Shown piece by piece: positions 45,188 through 56,284 of a DNA stretch of 64,000 bases. The stretch's first letter is position 1; each line of letters begins with the position of its first letter. The stretch spans positions 1-64,000 of the forward strand of contig NZ_ACZV01000003.1 of the NCBI RefSeq assembly GCF_000176235.1. The letters are read 5' to 3'. The notes below the pieces were generated by a model. The model was not told the origin of the DNA. It saw only the letters and a program-made list of their open reading frames with translations, and searched no databases. The position numbers were made by a program, and so were the translations under genes. Source of the stretch: Vibrio orientalis CIP 102891 = ATCC 33934. GTDB taxonomy: Bacteria > Pseudomonadota > Gammaproteobacteria > Enterobacterales > Vibrionaceae.

Positions 45188-45925
45188 TTATTCTAGGCGC
45201 TGACGTACCGCTTCAAACAGACATACGCCAGATGCGACGGATACGTTCAAGCTAGATACACTACCCGCCATCGGGATCTTGATCAGGTCATCACATGTTT
45301 CACGAGTCAGACGACGCATACCGTCCCCTTCTGCACCCATCACAATAGCCAATGGGCCTGTCAGTTTAGCTTGATAGATATCATGGGTCGCTTCACCCGC
45401 AGTACCAACAAACCAAATACCCTGTTCTTGCAGTGTACGCATTGTACGAGCTAAGTTAGTCACACGAACTAGAGGTACACTTTCTGCAGCACCACAAGCC
45501 ACTTTACTTACTGTCGCGGTAATGTTTGCTGATTTGTCTTTCGGTACGATAACCGCAGCAACACCCGCAGCATCGGCATTACGTAAACACGCGCCTAAGT
45601 TATGTGGGTCAGTCACACCATCTAGAACAAGTAGTAGTGGCGCCTCATGCTTAGCAAGAATGTCATCGAGATCATTTTCGTTAAGCTGTTTTGCAGGCTT
45701 AACACGGGCCATGATGCCTTGGTGATTTGCACCACGTGCTTTGTCATCCAGTGTCTTACGCGTCATCTGTTGAATCGAGACACCACACACTTGTAGCTCA
45801 TTTAGAATCGGCATTAGACGGTCATCTTGACGACCCTTTAATACAAATGCTTCGATAAAGCGCTCTGGTTCACGCTCTAGTACCGCTTTTACTGCGTGAA
45901 TACCGTAGATAAATTCGTTACTCAT
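45188..45925 (-). CDS. rlmB: 23S rRNA (guanosine-2'-O-)-methyltransferase
   Basis: RlmB methylates the 2'-O of G2251 in 23S. The 245-aa protein has an N-terminal substrate-binding domain ([17 protein letters not shown]) and a SPOUT trefoil domain with the SpoU motifs [16 protein letters not shown] (about 118-133), [13 protein letters not shown] and [17 protein letters not shown]. It follows rnr by 25 bp, as in E. coli and other gammaproteobacteria. Confidence 0.96.
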   Translation of the reverse strand: MSNEFIYGIHAVKAVLEREPERFIEAFVLKGRQDDRLMPILNELQVCGVSIQQMTRKTLDDKARGANHQGIMARVKPAKQLNENDLDDILAKHEAPLLLVLDGVTDPHNLGACLRNADAAGVAAVIVPKDKSANITATVSKVACGAAESVPLVRVTNLARTMRTLQEQGIWFVGTAGEATHDIYQAKLTGPLAIVMGAEGDGMRRLTRETCDDLIKIPMAGSVSSLNVSVASGVCLFEAVRQRLE

Positions 45926-45950
45926 TTAAAAACCTGTTGGGTTAAATTCT

Positions 45951-48410
45951 TTACTGCGCCGCTTTATTGGTGCGCTTGGTTTTCTTTGGCTTGCTGCCTG
46001 GCTTCTTCTTACGAGCCTTAGTCACTTTAGGCTTTTTCGCCGGACCTTTTGACTCTGGCTTTTCAGGTCGCTTGGTCGGCTCTACCTCAGGGCTCGCTTT
46101 CGCGCCTCTACCCTTAGTTGCAGCACGCTTTTTCTCTTTGGCTTTTCTCTTCGCCTCTGCCGCTCGCTTCTTGGCGGTCTTTCCTTCGCCGCGTAGCTTA
46201 CGACTTGTTTCAACTAATTCAAAGTCAATTTGGCGATCATCAAGGTTAACCGCTAGCACTTTCACTTTAACCGCATCACCTAATCGGTAGATTGCGCCAA
46301 AGCTTTCACCGATAAGTCTTTGACCAATTGGATCAAACTGGTAGTAATCGTTGGCTAGTGCGGAAATGTGTACCAAACCGTCAATGTGCAAATCCGTCAG
46401 TCGCACAAAGAAACCGAAGCCGGTGACATTAGCAATCACCCCATCTAGCTCTTCACCGACATGGTCCTGCATGTATTCACACTTAAGCCAATCGGATACT
46501 TCACGGGTTGCGTCATCCGCACGACGTTCAGTGGTTGAACATTGCTCACCGTAAAAATCCATATCATCAAATGAATAGTGGTAGCCACCGGTTGGAGTCC
46601 AACGATCTTTCAGCGTGCCATTTTCCTTGGCGATAAGGTATTTGATCGCGCGGTGAAGGAGTAAATCAGGGTAGCGACGAATTGGTGAGGTAAAGTGCGC
46701 ATAACGCTTTAATGCCAAACCAAAGTGGCCACAGTTATCTGCGTTGTACACGGCCTGCTTCATCGAACGAAGCAGCATGGTTTGGATTAGCTCTTTATCT
46801 TGACGTTCAGCAATCAGCTTAACCAGATCCGCGTAGTCTGTTGGTGATGGTTCTAAACCACCATTTAAGTGCAGGCCTAGCTCACCAAGGAAATCACGGA
46901 AACCTTGCAAGCGAAGTTCACCTGGAGATTCGTGAATACGGTATAGCGCCGCCTCTTTCGCTTTCTCGACTAAAGACGCAGATGCGATGTTGGCCAGAAT
47001 CATACACTCTTCGATCAGCTTGTGCGCATCGTTACGAATGACGGGCTCAATGCTGTCGATTTTACGTTCTGCATTGAAGATGAATTTGGTTTCGACAGTT
47101 TCAAACTCAATCGCGCCACGATTATCACGCGCATGCTTGAGCACTTTGTACATGTTGTGCAGCTCTTCAAGATGTGGGACCACAGCTTGGTAACGAGTGC
47201 GCAGTTCTTCATTCCCTTCTAGAATGTCGTGTACTTTGTTATAGGTTAGACGAGCATGAGAGTTCATCACCGCTTCGTAGTGTTTATAGCCCGACAACTT
47301 ACCCGTTTCCGAGACCGTCATCTCACACACCATACATAGTCGGTCAACTTGTGGGTTGAGTGAACATAAGCCGTTCGATAACACCTCAGGTAGCATTGGC
47401 ACCACTTGTGATGGGAAGTAAACCGAGTTACCACGGTTAATCGCTTCCTTATCTAACGCTGAATCTGGGCGAACGTAATAGCTCACATCAGCAATCGCAA
47501 CCCATAAACGCCAGCCGCCACCTTTCTTCTTCTCACAATAAACCGCATCATCGAAGTCACGAGCATCTTCACCATCAATGGTTACCAGCGGCAAGTCACG
47601 TAAATCAACACGACCGACTTTCGCCTCTTCTGGTACTTCTTCACCCAGGCCTTCGATCTGTTTATCAACCGCCTCAGGCCATTCATGTGGGATCTGGTGA
47701 GTGCGAATCGCAATCTGTGTTTCCATACCCGGAGCCATGTTCTCACCAAGTACTTCAACCACTTTACCCATCATGCCACGCGAACGTGAACCTCGGTCGG
47801 TAATTTCAATCACCACCACATTGCCCATACGAGCGCCTGCACGCAGTTCATTTGGGATCAAAATGTCTTGGCTGATACGTGAATCATCAGGCACAACATA
47901 CGAATAACCGTACTCCAAGAAGAAGCGCCCCACGATTTGAGTTTGACGCTCTTCTAAAACGCGCACCAATCGCCCTTCCTTACGGCCACGTTTTGAGTTA
48001 TCTGTTGGCTGCACCAGCACATAGTCACCATGGATGATATTCTTCATCTGGTGATGCGGCAGCACGATGTCATTATCCTTGCCAACACTGCCTTCCGGAC
48101 GTACCCAGCCGTGGCCATCTTTATGACCAATCACATAGCCTTTGATCATTTCTAGTTTTTCAGGCAATGCATAACACTGGCGACGAGTAAACACGAGCTG
48201 ACCATCACGCTCCATAGCACGAAGCCGACGACGCAGTCCTTCGTAGTGATCTTCTCCTGAGAGCTTAAGTGCATCAAACAGGTCATTGCGGTTCATCGGA
48301 ACCCCTGCTTGGCTTAAGAACTCAAGAATATACTCTCGGCTTGGGATCGGATTTTCATAATTTTCCGATTCACGAGCTGCAAATGGGTCATTATGGGTAT
48401 TGTCTGACAT
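45951..48410 (-). CDS. rnr: Ribonuclease R
   Basis: RNase R is a 3'-5' exoribonuclease that degrades structured RNA, rRNA and, with SmpB-tmRNA, non-stop mRNA. The 819-aa protein has an N-terminal winged-helix domain (about 25-90), cold-shock domains, the RNB catalytic domain with [13 protein letters not shown] (about 275-287), an S1 domain ([22 protein letters not shown], about 650-672), and a long lysine-rich C-terminal tail. The order and residues are complete. It is cotranscribed with rlmB. The nsrR gene that precedes it in E. coli is not present. Confidence 0.97.
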   Translation of the reverse strand: MSDNTHNDPFAARESENYENPIPSREYILEFLSQAGVPMNRNDLFDALKLSGEDHYEGLRRRLRAMERDGQLVFTRRQCYALPEKLEMIKGYVIGHKDGHGWVRPEGSVGKDNDIVLPHHQMKNIIHGDYVLVQPTDNSKRGRKEGRLVRVLEERQTQIVGRFFLEYGYSYVVPDDSRISQDILIPNELRAGARMGNVVVIEITDRGSRSRGMMGKVVEVLGENMAPGMETQIAIRTHQIPHEWPEAVDKQIEGLGEEVPEEAKVGRVDLRDLPLVTIDGEDARDFDDAVYCEKKKGGGWRLWVAIADVSYYVRPDSALDKEAINRGNSVYFPSQVVPMLPEVLSNGLCSLNPQVDRLCMVCEMTVSETGKLSGYKHYEAVMNSHARLTYNKVHDILEGNEELRTRYQAVVPHLEELHNMYKVLKHARDNRGAIEFETVETKFIFNAERKIDSIEPVIRNDAHKLIEECMILANIASASLVEKAKEAALYRIHESPGELRLQGFRDFLGELGLHLNGGLEPSPTDYADLVKLIAERQDKELIQTMLLRSMKQAVYNADNCGHFGLALKRYAHFTSPIRRYPDLLLHRAIKYLIAKENGTLKDRWTPTGGYHYSFDDMDFYGEQCSTTERRADDATREVSDWLKCEYMQDHVGEELDGVIANVTGFGFFVRLTDLHIDGLVHISALANDYYQFDPIGQRLIGESFGAIYRLGDAVKVKVLAVNLDDRQIDFELVETSRKLRGEGKTAKKRAAEAKRKAKEKKRAATKGRGAKASPEVEPTKRPEKPESKGPAKKPKVTKARKKKPGSKPKKTKRTNKAAQ

Positions 48411-48664
48411 AGGCGCGCCTAATTAAGAAGGAAGGGAATTAAATCTAGTATATCCGAGTCCCCGTTGTAGGCACAGGTAAGTCGAGTTAAATTCCTCATT
48501 TTTCCTTACCTTTTTCATAACTTGGCATCTCTTTTAACATTCCTTTATGCCATACGATAAAGATCACAATTCGATGCAAGTGACAGAGCAAACGATTGCA
48601 ACAGGTAAAGAAAGGGGTATGATTCAGAAAAATTTTACTCCCCCTTTTTACTACAGGTATCCCT
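48411..48664. promoter_or_regulatory. Divergent promoter region rnr / amidohydrolase
   Basis: This 254-bp region separates rnr (minus) from the exported amidohydrolase (plus). I see no conserved gene; an open frame on the plus strand here is out of frame with the next gene and has no support. ATCCCTATGAG around the amidohydrolase start has only a weak ribosome-binding site (CAGGTATCC). Confidence 0.4.
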
Positions 48665-50074
48665 ATGAGTATCAAGCGCACACTCCTTGCGACCGCTATC
48701 GCAAGTCTAGGTCTGTTTTCAATGTCAGTGTCAGCCGCTGAAAAAGCCGATCTAATGATCACAGACGCCATGGTATTAACCATGAACCAAGATAAAACGG
48801 TTTATCAAAGCGGTACTGTAGTCATTAAGGACAATAAGATCCTTGCCGTTGGTGATGCATCACTCGAAAAGCAATACGACGCTAAAAAAGTATTGGATGT
48901 CGATGGCGATATCGTCATGCCGGGCCTAATTAATACTCATACCCACGTATCGATGACTGTATTCCGCTCACTGGCGGATGACGTGCCAGATCGTCTACAC
49001 CGTTATATTTTCCCTCTAGAAGCGAAGCTCGTTTCACGTGATATGGTGCGCATTGGCGCCAACCTGGGTAACGTTGAAATGGTTAAGGGTGGTGTCACGA
49101 CTTACGCTGATATGTACTACTTCGAAGATGAGGTCGCTAAAACCGTCGACCAAATTGGTATGCGCGCAATACTGGGCGAGACAGTGATTAAGTTCCCGGT
49201 CGCTGACGCGGCTAACGCAGAGGAAGGCATCAAGTACGCACTTAACTTTATCGAAGAGTACAAAGATCACCCACGTATTACACCCGCATTTGCCCCGCAT
49301 GCGCCATACACCAACACCACAGAAGTTCTGCAGAAAATAGCAAAACTCTCTCTTGAGCTTGATGTACCTGTGATGATTCACCTTGCAGAATCACACCGCG
49401 AAGAAGAGAAAATTGCCGCGCGTGCTGATGGTATGTCACCCGTTCAGTACATGGATAGCATTGGCGCACTAAACAAAAACCTCGTTGGTGCACATATGAT
49501 CTTAGTGGATGATCAGGACATCGAGCTGGTTAAGAAGTCTGATATGGGTGTTGCACACAACATGAGTGCTAACATCAAATCAGCGAAAGGCGTTTCACCA
49601 GCACTGAAGATGTACGACCAAAACGTACGTATTGGTTTGGGTACGGATGGCCCAATGTCAGGCAACACTCTAAGTACCATTGATGAGTTTAACCAAGTGG
49701 CAAAAGTACACAAACTGGTTAACCAAGATCGAGCGGCGATGCCTCCAATCAAAGTCATCGATATGGCGACGATGGGCGCTGCAAAAGCACTGCATATGGA
49801 AGACAAAATTGGCTCACTAGAAGCTGGCAAACTTGCAGACATTATTGTTGTTGATACCAAAGCGCCAAACATGGTTCCTGTCTACAACCCATATTCAGCG
49901 TTAGTTTACTCAGCCAACTCAGGCAATGTTCGTCATACGATTGTAGATGGCAAGATTCTAATGAAAGACCGCAACATGCTAACGGTTGATGAAGATAAGA
50001 TCCGCGAAGAGGCGTCAGAGTTTACCAAAGTTGTCCGCGAGACAGTTATCGAATCGGGCGAAGTGGTTCAGTAA
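48665..50074 (+). CDS. Exported amidohydrolase, MTA/SAH-deaminase-like
   Basis: This 469-aa TRZ/ATZ-type metal hydrolase carries a clear Sec signal peptide (residues 1-24, ending SVSA). The metal and catalytic set is intact: H92 and H94 (NTHTHVSM), H239 and E242 (IHLAES), H277 and D328 (GTDGP), with H212 (PHAPY). The layout is nearest to 5'-methylthioadenosine/S-adenosylhomocysteine deaminases, which are cytoplasmic in the examples I know. An exported version suggests deamination of external purines or related compounds, but the substrate is not shown. It is monocistronic, with a terminator, between rnr and motX. Confidence 0.85.
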   Translation: MSIKRTLLATAIASLGLFSMSVSAAEKADLMITDAMVLTMNQDKTVYQSGTVVIKDNKILAVGDASLEKQYDAKKVLDVDGDIVMPGLINTHTHVSMTVFRSLADDVPDRLHRYIFPLEAKLVSRDMVRIGANLGNVEMVKGGVTTYADMYYFEDEVAKTVDQIGMRAILGETVIKFPVADAANAEEGIKYALNFIEEYKDHPRITPAFAPHAPYTNTTEVLQKIAKLSLELDVPVMIHLAESHREEEKIAARADGMSPVQYMDSIGALNKNLVGAHMILVDDQDIELVKKSDMGVAHNMSANIKSAKGVSPALKMYDQNVRIGLGTDGPMSGNTLSTIDEFNQVAKVHKLVNQDRAAMPPIKVIDMATMGAAKALHMEDKIGSLEAGKLADIIVVDTKAPNMVPVYNPYSALVYSANSGNVRHTIVDGKILMKDRNMLTVDEDKIREEASEFTKVVRETVIESGEVVQ

Positions 50075-50092
50075 CGATTAACCAATAATAAC

Positions 50093-50119
50093 AATGCCCA
50101 GCAAGTGCTGGGCATTTTT
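50093..50119 (+). terminator. Terminator of the amidohydrolase gene
   Basis: AATGCCCAGC-AAGT-GCTGGGCATT, followed by Ts, lies 19 bp past the stop at 50074. Confidence 0.9.
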
Positions 50120-50176
50120 GTTTCTAGTGCAACCGACCGAGTGCAGTAAGCCAGTTGTTTTCGATAATTTATATCT

Positions 50177-50815
50177 TTACCAGAACGTATCGCGTTTCTT
50201 TGCTCGTGCAATGATATTCTGTGGCATACGCCTTTCTAGCCCTTGCCTCAAGACACTAATACGTTTGTGGGTTCTTTGGTCAGCAGTGACCGAGTTATAT
50301 AACCAGCGATAGGCATCTTCGTAATCAAGCGGACTACCGTAGTCACGCAGCAACAACTCAGCAAGATGAATACGCGCATTCAAGTTCCCCATAGCCGCTG
50401 CTTCACGCAGATAGGGAATCGCACGTTCTTTGTCTTGCTGTACGATGGTACCACGAGAGTAATAACGACCAATCTGTTCAAGCGCGGCAGGTAAACCTTG
50501 ATGAGCGGCATTTTCCATATAGTAAAGGCCAAGCTCAACATCCTGCTCCACACATACGCCCCACGCTAGCATGTCACCATACAAAAATTCATACGCAGGT
50601 AAGCTAATGCGAGTGGCACGCGCCACGATATCTTCAACTAGCTGACAGCTGTCAGCCTTGACTCGTTCTAAATGTTGGTTGTTATTAATCAGTTTAATTA
50701 GTTCAGCTTCGGTATAGATAGGGATTGGCTCACCTATATCCGGCGAATCATTCGCCTGAACAACCGATGCGCTCAACGCCAATACCATCGAAGCCGCTAA
50801 TTTCCTTAGCTTCAT
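50177..50815 (-). CDS. motX: Sodium-driven polar flagellar motor protein MotX
   Basis: MotX, with MotY, forms the T ring that holds the PomAB sodium stators around the Vibrio polar flagellar motor. The 212-aa periplasmic protein has a signal peptide (about residues 1-21, ending VQA) and Sel1-like helical repeats (LAWGVCVEQDVELGLYYMENAA, QIGRYYSRGTIVQQDKERAI). It also has the conserved cysteine near residue 56 in the DSCQLVEDI motif. I start it at ATG 50815; the frame extends to a GTG at 50824. A close sigma28 promoter match lies upstream, and purA is the next gene on the same strand. Confidence 0.93.
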   Translation of the reverse strand: MKLRKLAASMVLALSASVVQANDSPDIGEPIPIYTEAELIKLINNNQHLERVKADSCQLVEDIVARATRISLPAYEFLYGDMLAWGVCVEQDVELGLYYMENAAHQGLPAALEQIGRYYSRGTIVQQDKERAIPYLREAAAMGNLNARIHLAELLLRDYGSPLDYEDAYRWLYNSVTADQRTHKRISVLRQGLERRMPQNIIARAKKRDTFW

Positions 50816-50844
50816 TTTCTGCACTCTTTACTTCGATTTCTTCT

Positions 50845-50871
50845 CTGCCACCAAATAGACTCATTTGGCAG
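50845..50871 (-). other. Hairpin in the motX 5' untranslated region
   Basis: CTGCC-AC-CAAAT...ATTTGGCAG forms a stem with a 2-nt bulge and a 6-nt loop, 30 bp upstream of the motX start. It has no T run, so it is not a terminator. It may stabilise the mRNA or affect translation. Confidence 0.45.
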
Positions 50872-50913
50872 TCAGTGAGTTATTCGCCACTTAATGCGGC
50901 AAGCTTGATACCT

Positions 50914-50940
50914 GTATCGGCAAGCATTGATAACTCTTTA
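50914..50940 (-). promoter_or_regulatory. Sigma28 (FliA) promoter of motX
   Basis: The minus strand reads TAAAGAGT, 11 nt, then GCCGATAC, a near-perfect match to the sigma28 consensus (TAAAGTTT-N11-GCCGATAA). The start site would be about 90 nt upstream of motX. Late flagellar control by FliA is expected for motX. Confidence 0.82.
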
Positions 50941-51007
50941 ATCAAAATTGCCGCCTGTTGGCAAATTGTTGCCGTAAGCGCCTAAGATCGCAAGAAAAAA
51001 AGCTCAA

Positions 51008-51038
51008 AAAAAAGCCAGCGATGAACGCTGGCTTTTTT
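51008..51038 (-). terminator. Terminator of purA
   Basis: AAAAAAGCCAGCG-ATGAA-CGCTGGCTTTTTT, with T tracts in both directions, lies 22 bp past the purA stop, so purA and motX are not one transcript. Confidence 0.93.
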
Positions 51039-51059
51039 AACTGTCTGAACAATCAGAGA

Positions 51060-52397
<1,338 letters not shown>

Positions 52398-52549
52398 TTA
52401 AAAATGGATTCTAGCACTGAATCACATTTCTTGCAGTCATTTTTTAAGCATGCAAGCGTAATATGGTGGAAATCCATTGCGGCTATATTTAACACCGAAA
52501 TAAATCAGTTAGTTAAGTTTAAGCTATGGAAGGTTGTACTGCCTTGAGG

Positions 52550-53491
52550 TTATTCGTCAGCATATATTTTAACGCTGAATTGGCCATCAACGTCGATCCC
52601 AGCCCGGTACATTCCCGAACTGTTCATTGCGAAATGAAGCTCACCTTGTGCATCAATTGCAATCAGGCCACCCTCACCGCCCATCTGTTTCAGTTCACCT
52701 TGAATAACGCTCTCACAAGCAGCGTGCACATCTTGTTTTAGATAGCGCATTCTTGCGGCAACATCACCAGCCACGGTTTTACGAATAAAGTACTCGCCCA
52801 TTCCAGTGGTTGAAACGGCAACATTTCCATTTTCAGCATAGGTACCCGCACCAATAATCGACGAATCCCCCACTCGGCCATATTTCTTGTTGGTCACGCC
52901 GCCCGTACTGGTCGCAGCAGCAAGGTTACCCTGCTGGTCGAGTGCTACCGCGCCCACAGTGCCGTATTTTTTATCATCTGGGTATTTAGACTCCGACAAA
53001 GCAAACAGCCCCTTCTCTTTCATCGACAAAAGCTGGTCATAACGGCGGTCAGTAAAGAAATAGTCTTGCTCGGTAAACTGGTAGCCATGTTCAAAAGCAA
53101 ACTCTTCAGCGCCTTCCCCTACCAACAAGACATGATTGCTCTTGTTCATCACATCACGGGCCAACTCGATTGGATTTTTGATATGACGAACACCGGCCAC
53201 TGCACCTGCATCAAGCTCTTTGCCATGCATCACCGAGGCATCCATCTCGACCATCTCTTTGTGGGTCAGCACAGAACCTTTACCAGCATTAAAGTTCGGC
53301 GAGTCTTCCAACACTTTCACCGCGGCGACAACCGCATCCAGTGCATCACCAGATTGAGCTAAAATGCTATGCCCAGCGCGAACCGAAGCTTCAAGATCCG
53401 CTATGATCGAAGCCTTTAATTCATCGCTCATTTGCTCACGTAAAATGGTTCCGGCTCCGCCATGAATGGCGATTGAGAATGGTTGGCTCAT
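52550..53491 (-). CDS. iaaA: Isoaspartyl peptidase / type 2 L-asparaginase
   Basis: This Ntn hydrolase cleaves isoaspartyl dipeptides and asparagine. The 313-aa precursor has the N-terminal IAIHGGAGTI motif, and the autoprocessing site before T178 (KKYGTVGAVALD), the Thr nucleophile of the beta subunit. The alpha and beta lengths are normal. There is no signal peptide, so it is cytoplasmic. The 173-bp gap to purA holds nothing I recognise. The gene starts 107 bp after slyD, with a terminator between. Confidence 0.92.
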   Translation of the reverse strand: MSQPFSIAIHGGAGTILREQMSDELKASIIADLEASVRAGHSILAQSGDALDAVVAAVKVLEDSPNFNAGKGSVLTHKEMVEMDASVMHGKELDAGAVAGVRHIKNPIELARDVMNKSNHVLLVGEGAEEFAFEHGYQFTEQDYFFTDRRYDQLLSMKEKGLFALSESKYPDDKKYGTVGAVALDQQGNLAAATSTGGVTNKKYGRVGDSSIIGAGTYAENGNVAVSTTGMGEYFIRKTVAGDVAARMRYLKQDVHAACESVIQGELKQMGGEGGLIAIDAQGELHFAMNSSGMYRAGIDVDGQFSVKIYADE

Positions 53492-53537
53492 TGGTGGGTC
53501 TCCATCGATATCCTGACCTTGTAGTCATTTTAATAAC

Positions 53538-53574
53538 AAAAAAGGCGTTTCCCGTACAGCGGGAAACGCCTTTT
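53538..53574 (-). terminator. Terminator of slyD
   Basis: AAAGGCGTTTCCCG-TACAG-CGGGAAACGCCTTT is a 14-bp stem with T tracts on both strands, 26 bp past the slyD stop. Confidence 0.93.
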
Positions 53575-53599
53575 AATATTCTAGCAATCAACTAACGAA

Positions 53600-54181
53600 T
53601 TAGTGAGAACCGCAGCTACCGCCACCGCAGCAACCGTCTTTCTTCTCTTCACCGTGGTCATGGCCTTCGCCGCCACAACAACCGCCTTCATGATCGTGGT
53701 CGTGACCACAGCCACCAGCTTGGTGTACGTGACCGTGCTCGATCTCTTCTGCTGTTGCTTCACGTAGTGCAACTACTTCAACATCAAATGTTAGAGTTTG
53801 GCCAGCAAGCATGTGGTTACCATCTACAACGACTTCGTCACCGTCTACTTCTGTTACTTCAACAGGGATTGGACCTTGGTCAGTATCTGCTAGGAAACGC
53901 ATACCTACTTCGATCTCTTCAACACCTTGGAACACGTTAGCAGGAACACGTTGAACAAGTGCGTCGTTGTGCTCGCCGTACGCTTCTTCTGGAGAAACCG
54001 TTACAGAGAACTTAGCGCCCGCTTCCTTACCTTCTAGTGCTGTTTCAAGACCAGTGATTAGGTTGTTGTTACCGTGTAGGTAATCTAGAGGCGCATCAGT
54101 TGTTGATTGATCAACAACAACACCGTCTTCTAGTTTTACTTGGTAAGCAAGACTTACTACTACGTTCTTTTCAATTTTCAT
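53600..54181 (-). CDS. slyD: FKBP-type prolyl isomerase and metallochaperone SlyD
   Basis: SlyD speeds proline isomerisation and supplies nickel to hydrogenase maturation in E. coli. The 193-aa protein has an FKBP fold (VVSLAYQVKLEDGVVVDQS; LIPGL-like YLHGNNNLITGLETAL), an inserted IF domain, and a metal-binding tail rich in His and Cys (about 150-193, GHDHDHEGGCCGGEG). The start is ATG 54181 (MKIEKNVVVSL), with GGAG upstream; the frame extends 11 codons further but without family sequence. It lies next to yheV and kefB, as in E. coli. Confidence 0.95.
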   Translation of the reverse strand: MKIEKNVVVSLAYQVKLEDGVVVDQSTTDAPLDYLHGNNNLITGLETALEGKEAGAKFSVTVSPEEAYGEHNDALVQRVPANVFQGVEEIEVGMRFLADTDQGPIPVEVTEVDGDEVVVDGNHMLAGQTLTFDVEVVALREATAEEIEHGHVHQAGGCGHDHDHEGGCCGGEGHDHGEEKKDGCCGGGSCGSH

Positions 54182-54274
54182 ATTTACTCCAAGGAGAATA
54201 AAGGACCGTTGCAATCACAACAGTCTGCAAACTTTCTACGTCGGTTATTATGGGGATGATTTAGAGAAACTCAA

Positions 54275-54469
54275 TCAATCCGGTTTAAAAATACCGATCA
54301 TTTCTTGGCCACTGTGTTCAGCGGTCTCCACAGATTCTGGTGTTCTCTGGTCTTGATGACCACATTCAACACACTCTACTAACTCAATATTGTTCTCTAT
54401 CCACCAGCGTAGTGTGTCTTGCTGAGTACACTTAGGGCAACTGGCGCCTGCGATAAATCGTTTCTTCAT
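54275..54469 (-). CDS. yheV: YheV-like zinc-ribbon protein
   Basis: This 64-aa protein has two CxxC pairs (CPKC near residue 11, CVEC near residue 33), so a zinc ribbon. It matches YheV in E. coli, encoded between kefB and slyD as here. Function is unknown. The gene starts 17 bp after kefB and is likely cotranscribed with it. AGATG-type spacing precedes the start. Confidence 0.9.
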   Translation of the reverse strand: MKKRFIAGASCPKCTQQDTLRWWIENNIELVECVECGHQDQRTPESVETAEHSGQEMIGIFKPD

Positions 54470-54486
54470 CTGTTTATTTCACTAAT

Positions 54487-56283
54487 CTATTCCCAGAAGT
54501 TCTTCGCTTGTTGGTCACTTTCCATTTCTCGACCAAAAATCTCTTCCAGTTCTTTACGGGCTTCTTTGGCTCTTTGGGCCAATTGTTTGTCATCGTTATG
54601 CTGAGGTAACAACTCCTTGAGCATAGCATTATCGAGCTTTCTAAAATGCGCTTCCGCTCGCTTTGCTTGATATGGGTGCATACCTAAATCAATTAACGCC
54701 TGACGACCCAAGTCTAAAGCACCAAGGAAAGTCTCACGCGAATAGCTTTCCACACCATGGCTAAGCAATTGATATGCTTCGACACGGCTGCGAGCACGAG
54801 CAAGTAACTTAAGGTTAGGGAAGTTGGTCTTACACAACTCGATGATCTGCATGATTTCATCTGGTGAATCGGTACAGATGATCATCGCTTCGGCTTTGTC
54901 TGCACCTGCTGCGCGTAATAAATCAACCTGAGTCGCATCGCCATAAAACACTTTATAGCCATATTTACGCAGCAGTTGAATTTGGCTGGCATCACTTTCT
55001 AACACCGTCACTTTGATTTTGTTGGCATACATAAGTCGACCAATAATCTGACCAAAGCGACCGAAGCCTGCGATGATAACGCGTGGCTGTTTGTTGATGA
55101 TGTCGGACTTCAGCTCAGCAGCGGTCTCAGCATTTAGCCCTCGCGCATACCATTTGCTTTGCGCCATCAGCAGCAGAGGCGTGGTAACCATAGACAAACT
55201 CACCACCACGAGTAGGAATGCGGTTTGCGATTGGTTAAGCAAGCCTTCACTTGCCGCCGCCGTAAAGATAACGAACGCGAACTCGCCACCTTGGCTTAAT
55301 ATCGCCGCCATCTTACTGCGCGACTTAGCCCTGCTACCTGCGAATCGAGCCAAGAGATAAAGAATCATCCCTTTAACAATCACAAGACCTACCACCGCAG
55401 AAAGTACAGCCAAAGGTTCTAGTGCCAATAGGCCGAGGTTTACTGCCATACCAACTGCAATAAAGAACAAGCCAAGCAGCAATCCTTTAAACGGTTCAAT
55501 CGCAATCTCTAACTCATGGCGATATTCACTTTCCGCAAGCAGTACCCCAGCGAGGAAAGTACCTAGTGCCATCGACAACCCTAGCTGCTTCATCATTAAG
55601 GCAATACCAATCACCAACAGCAAAGCGGCAACCGTGAATAGTTCGCGTACTCCACTTAGCACGACATAACGAAACAGAGGTCGCAATAGGAAATGACCAC
55701 CTACCAATAAACCGCCAACACCCGCTAGCATCCATAGAGCGTCAAGCCAGTCACCCGCGGTGTTACCCGCCAAAATGGGCAGTAGGGCCAACATCGGGAT
55801 CACTGCGATATCTTGAAACAGTAACACTGCAAACCCTGACTGTCCGGCTTCTTTAGCACCAAGTCCCTGCTCTTCAATCACGCGCAGCGCAATGGCGGTA
55901 GAAGAAAGCGCCAAGCCCATGCCGATCACTAAGCTGGTTTGCCATGAGGTACCGGCGATATACGCGACACTGGCGAGCACTAAGGTCGTCACCACCACCT
56001 GCGCACCGCCCAGCCCGAGTATCGGCCCTTTCATTTGTAGCAATTTTTTCGGATTCAGTTCGAGACCAATTAAAAACAGCAGCAGCACCACACCAAACTC
56101 GGCAAAGTGAAGGATCGCATCGACATCACTGATAAGACCTAGGCCCCAAGGACCAATCGCGACCCCCGCAAGTAAGTAACCAAGTACTGAGCCTAAACCC
56201 AATCTTTGAGCAAGTGGAACAGCGACAACTGCAGCGGTTAAGAAAATCGCACTGCTTTGAAGAAAATCATTTTCTAATGCCAT
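54487..56283 (-). CDS. kefB: Glutathione-regulated potassium-efflux antiporter KefB
   Basis: KefB is a K+/H+ antiporter that opens when glutathione adducts bind, acidifying the cell to protect it from electrophiles. The 598-aa protein has about twelve membrane segments (CPA2 type; GLELNPKKLLQMKG in the N-terminal part). A cytoplasmic RCK_N domain with GFGRFGQIIGRLMYANKI (about 403-420) ends with an acidic C-terminus. It starts 1 bp from kefG, its ancillary partner, so they are translationally coupled. It could also be annotated KefC, but the kefG neighbour supports KefB. Confidence 0.93.
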   Translation of the reverse strand: MALENDFLQSSAIFLTAAVVAVPLAQRLGLGSVLGYLLAGVAIGPWGLGLISDVDAILHFAEFGVVLLLFLIGLELNPKKLLQMKGPILGLGGAQVVVTTLVLASVAYIAGTSWQTSLVIGMGLALSSTAIALRVIEEQGLGAKEAGQSGFAVLLFQDIAVIPMLALLPILAGNTAGDWLDALWMLAGVGGLLVGGHFLLRPLFRYVVLSGVRELFTVAALLLVIGIALMMKQLGLSMALGTFLAGVLLAESEYRHELEIAIEPFKGLLLGLFFIAVGMAVNLGLLALEPLAVLSAVVGLVIVKGMILYLLARFAGSRAKSRSKMAAILSQGGEFAFVIFTAAASEGLLNQSQTAFLLVVVSLSMVTTPLLLMAQSKWYARGLNAETAAELKSDIINKQPRVIIAGFGRFGQIIGRLMYANKIKVTVLESDASQIQLLRKYGYKVFYGDATQVDLLRAAGADKAEAMIICTDSPDEIMQIIELCKTNFPNLKLLARARSRVEAYQLLSHGVESYSRETFLGALDLGRQALIDLGMHPYQAKRAEAHFRKLDNAMLKELLPQHNDDKQLAQRAKEARKELEEIFGREMESDQQAKNFWE

Positions 56284-56284
56284 G

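Noticed and set aside
45967..46290. 107-aa hydrophobic plus-strand frame over the rnr tail
   Set aside because: It is the antisense of the lysine-rich RNase R C-terminus, which gives false Leu/Phe-rich frames.
48547..48741. 64-aa open frame before the exported amidohydrolase
   Set aside because: It is out of frame with the gene, overlaps its signal-peptide region and has no recognisable sequence.
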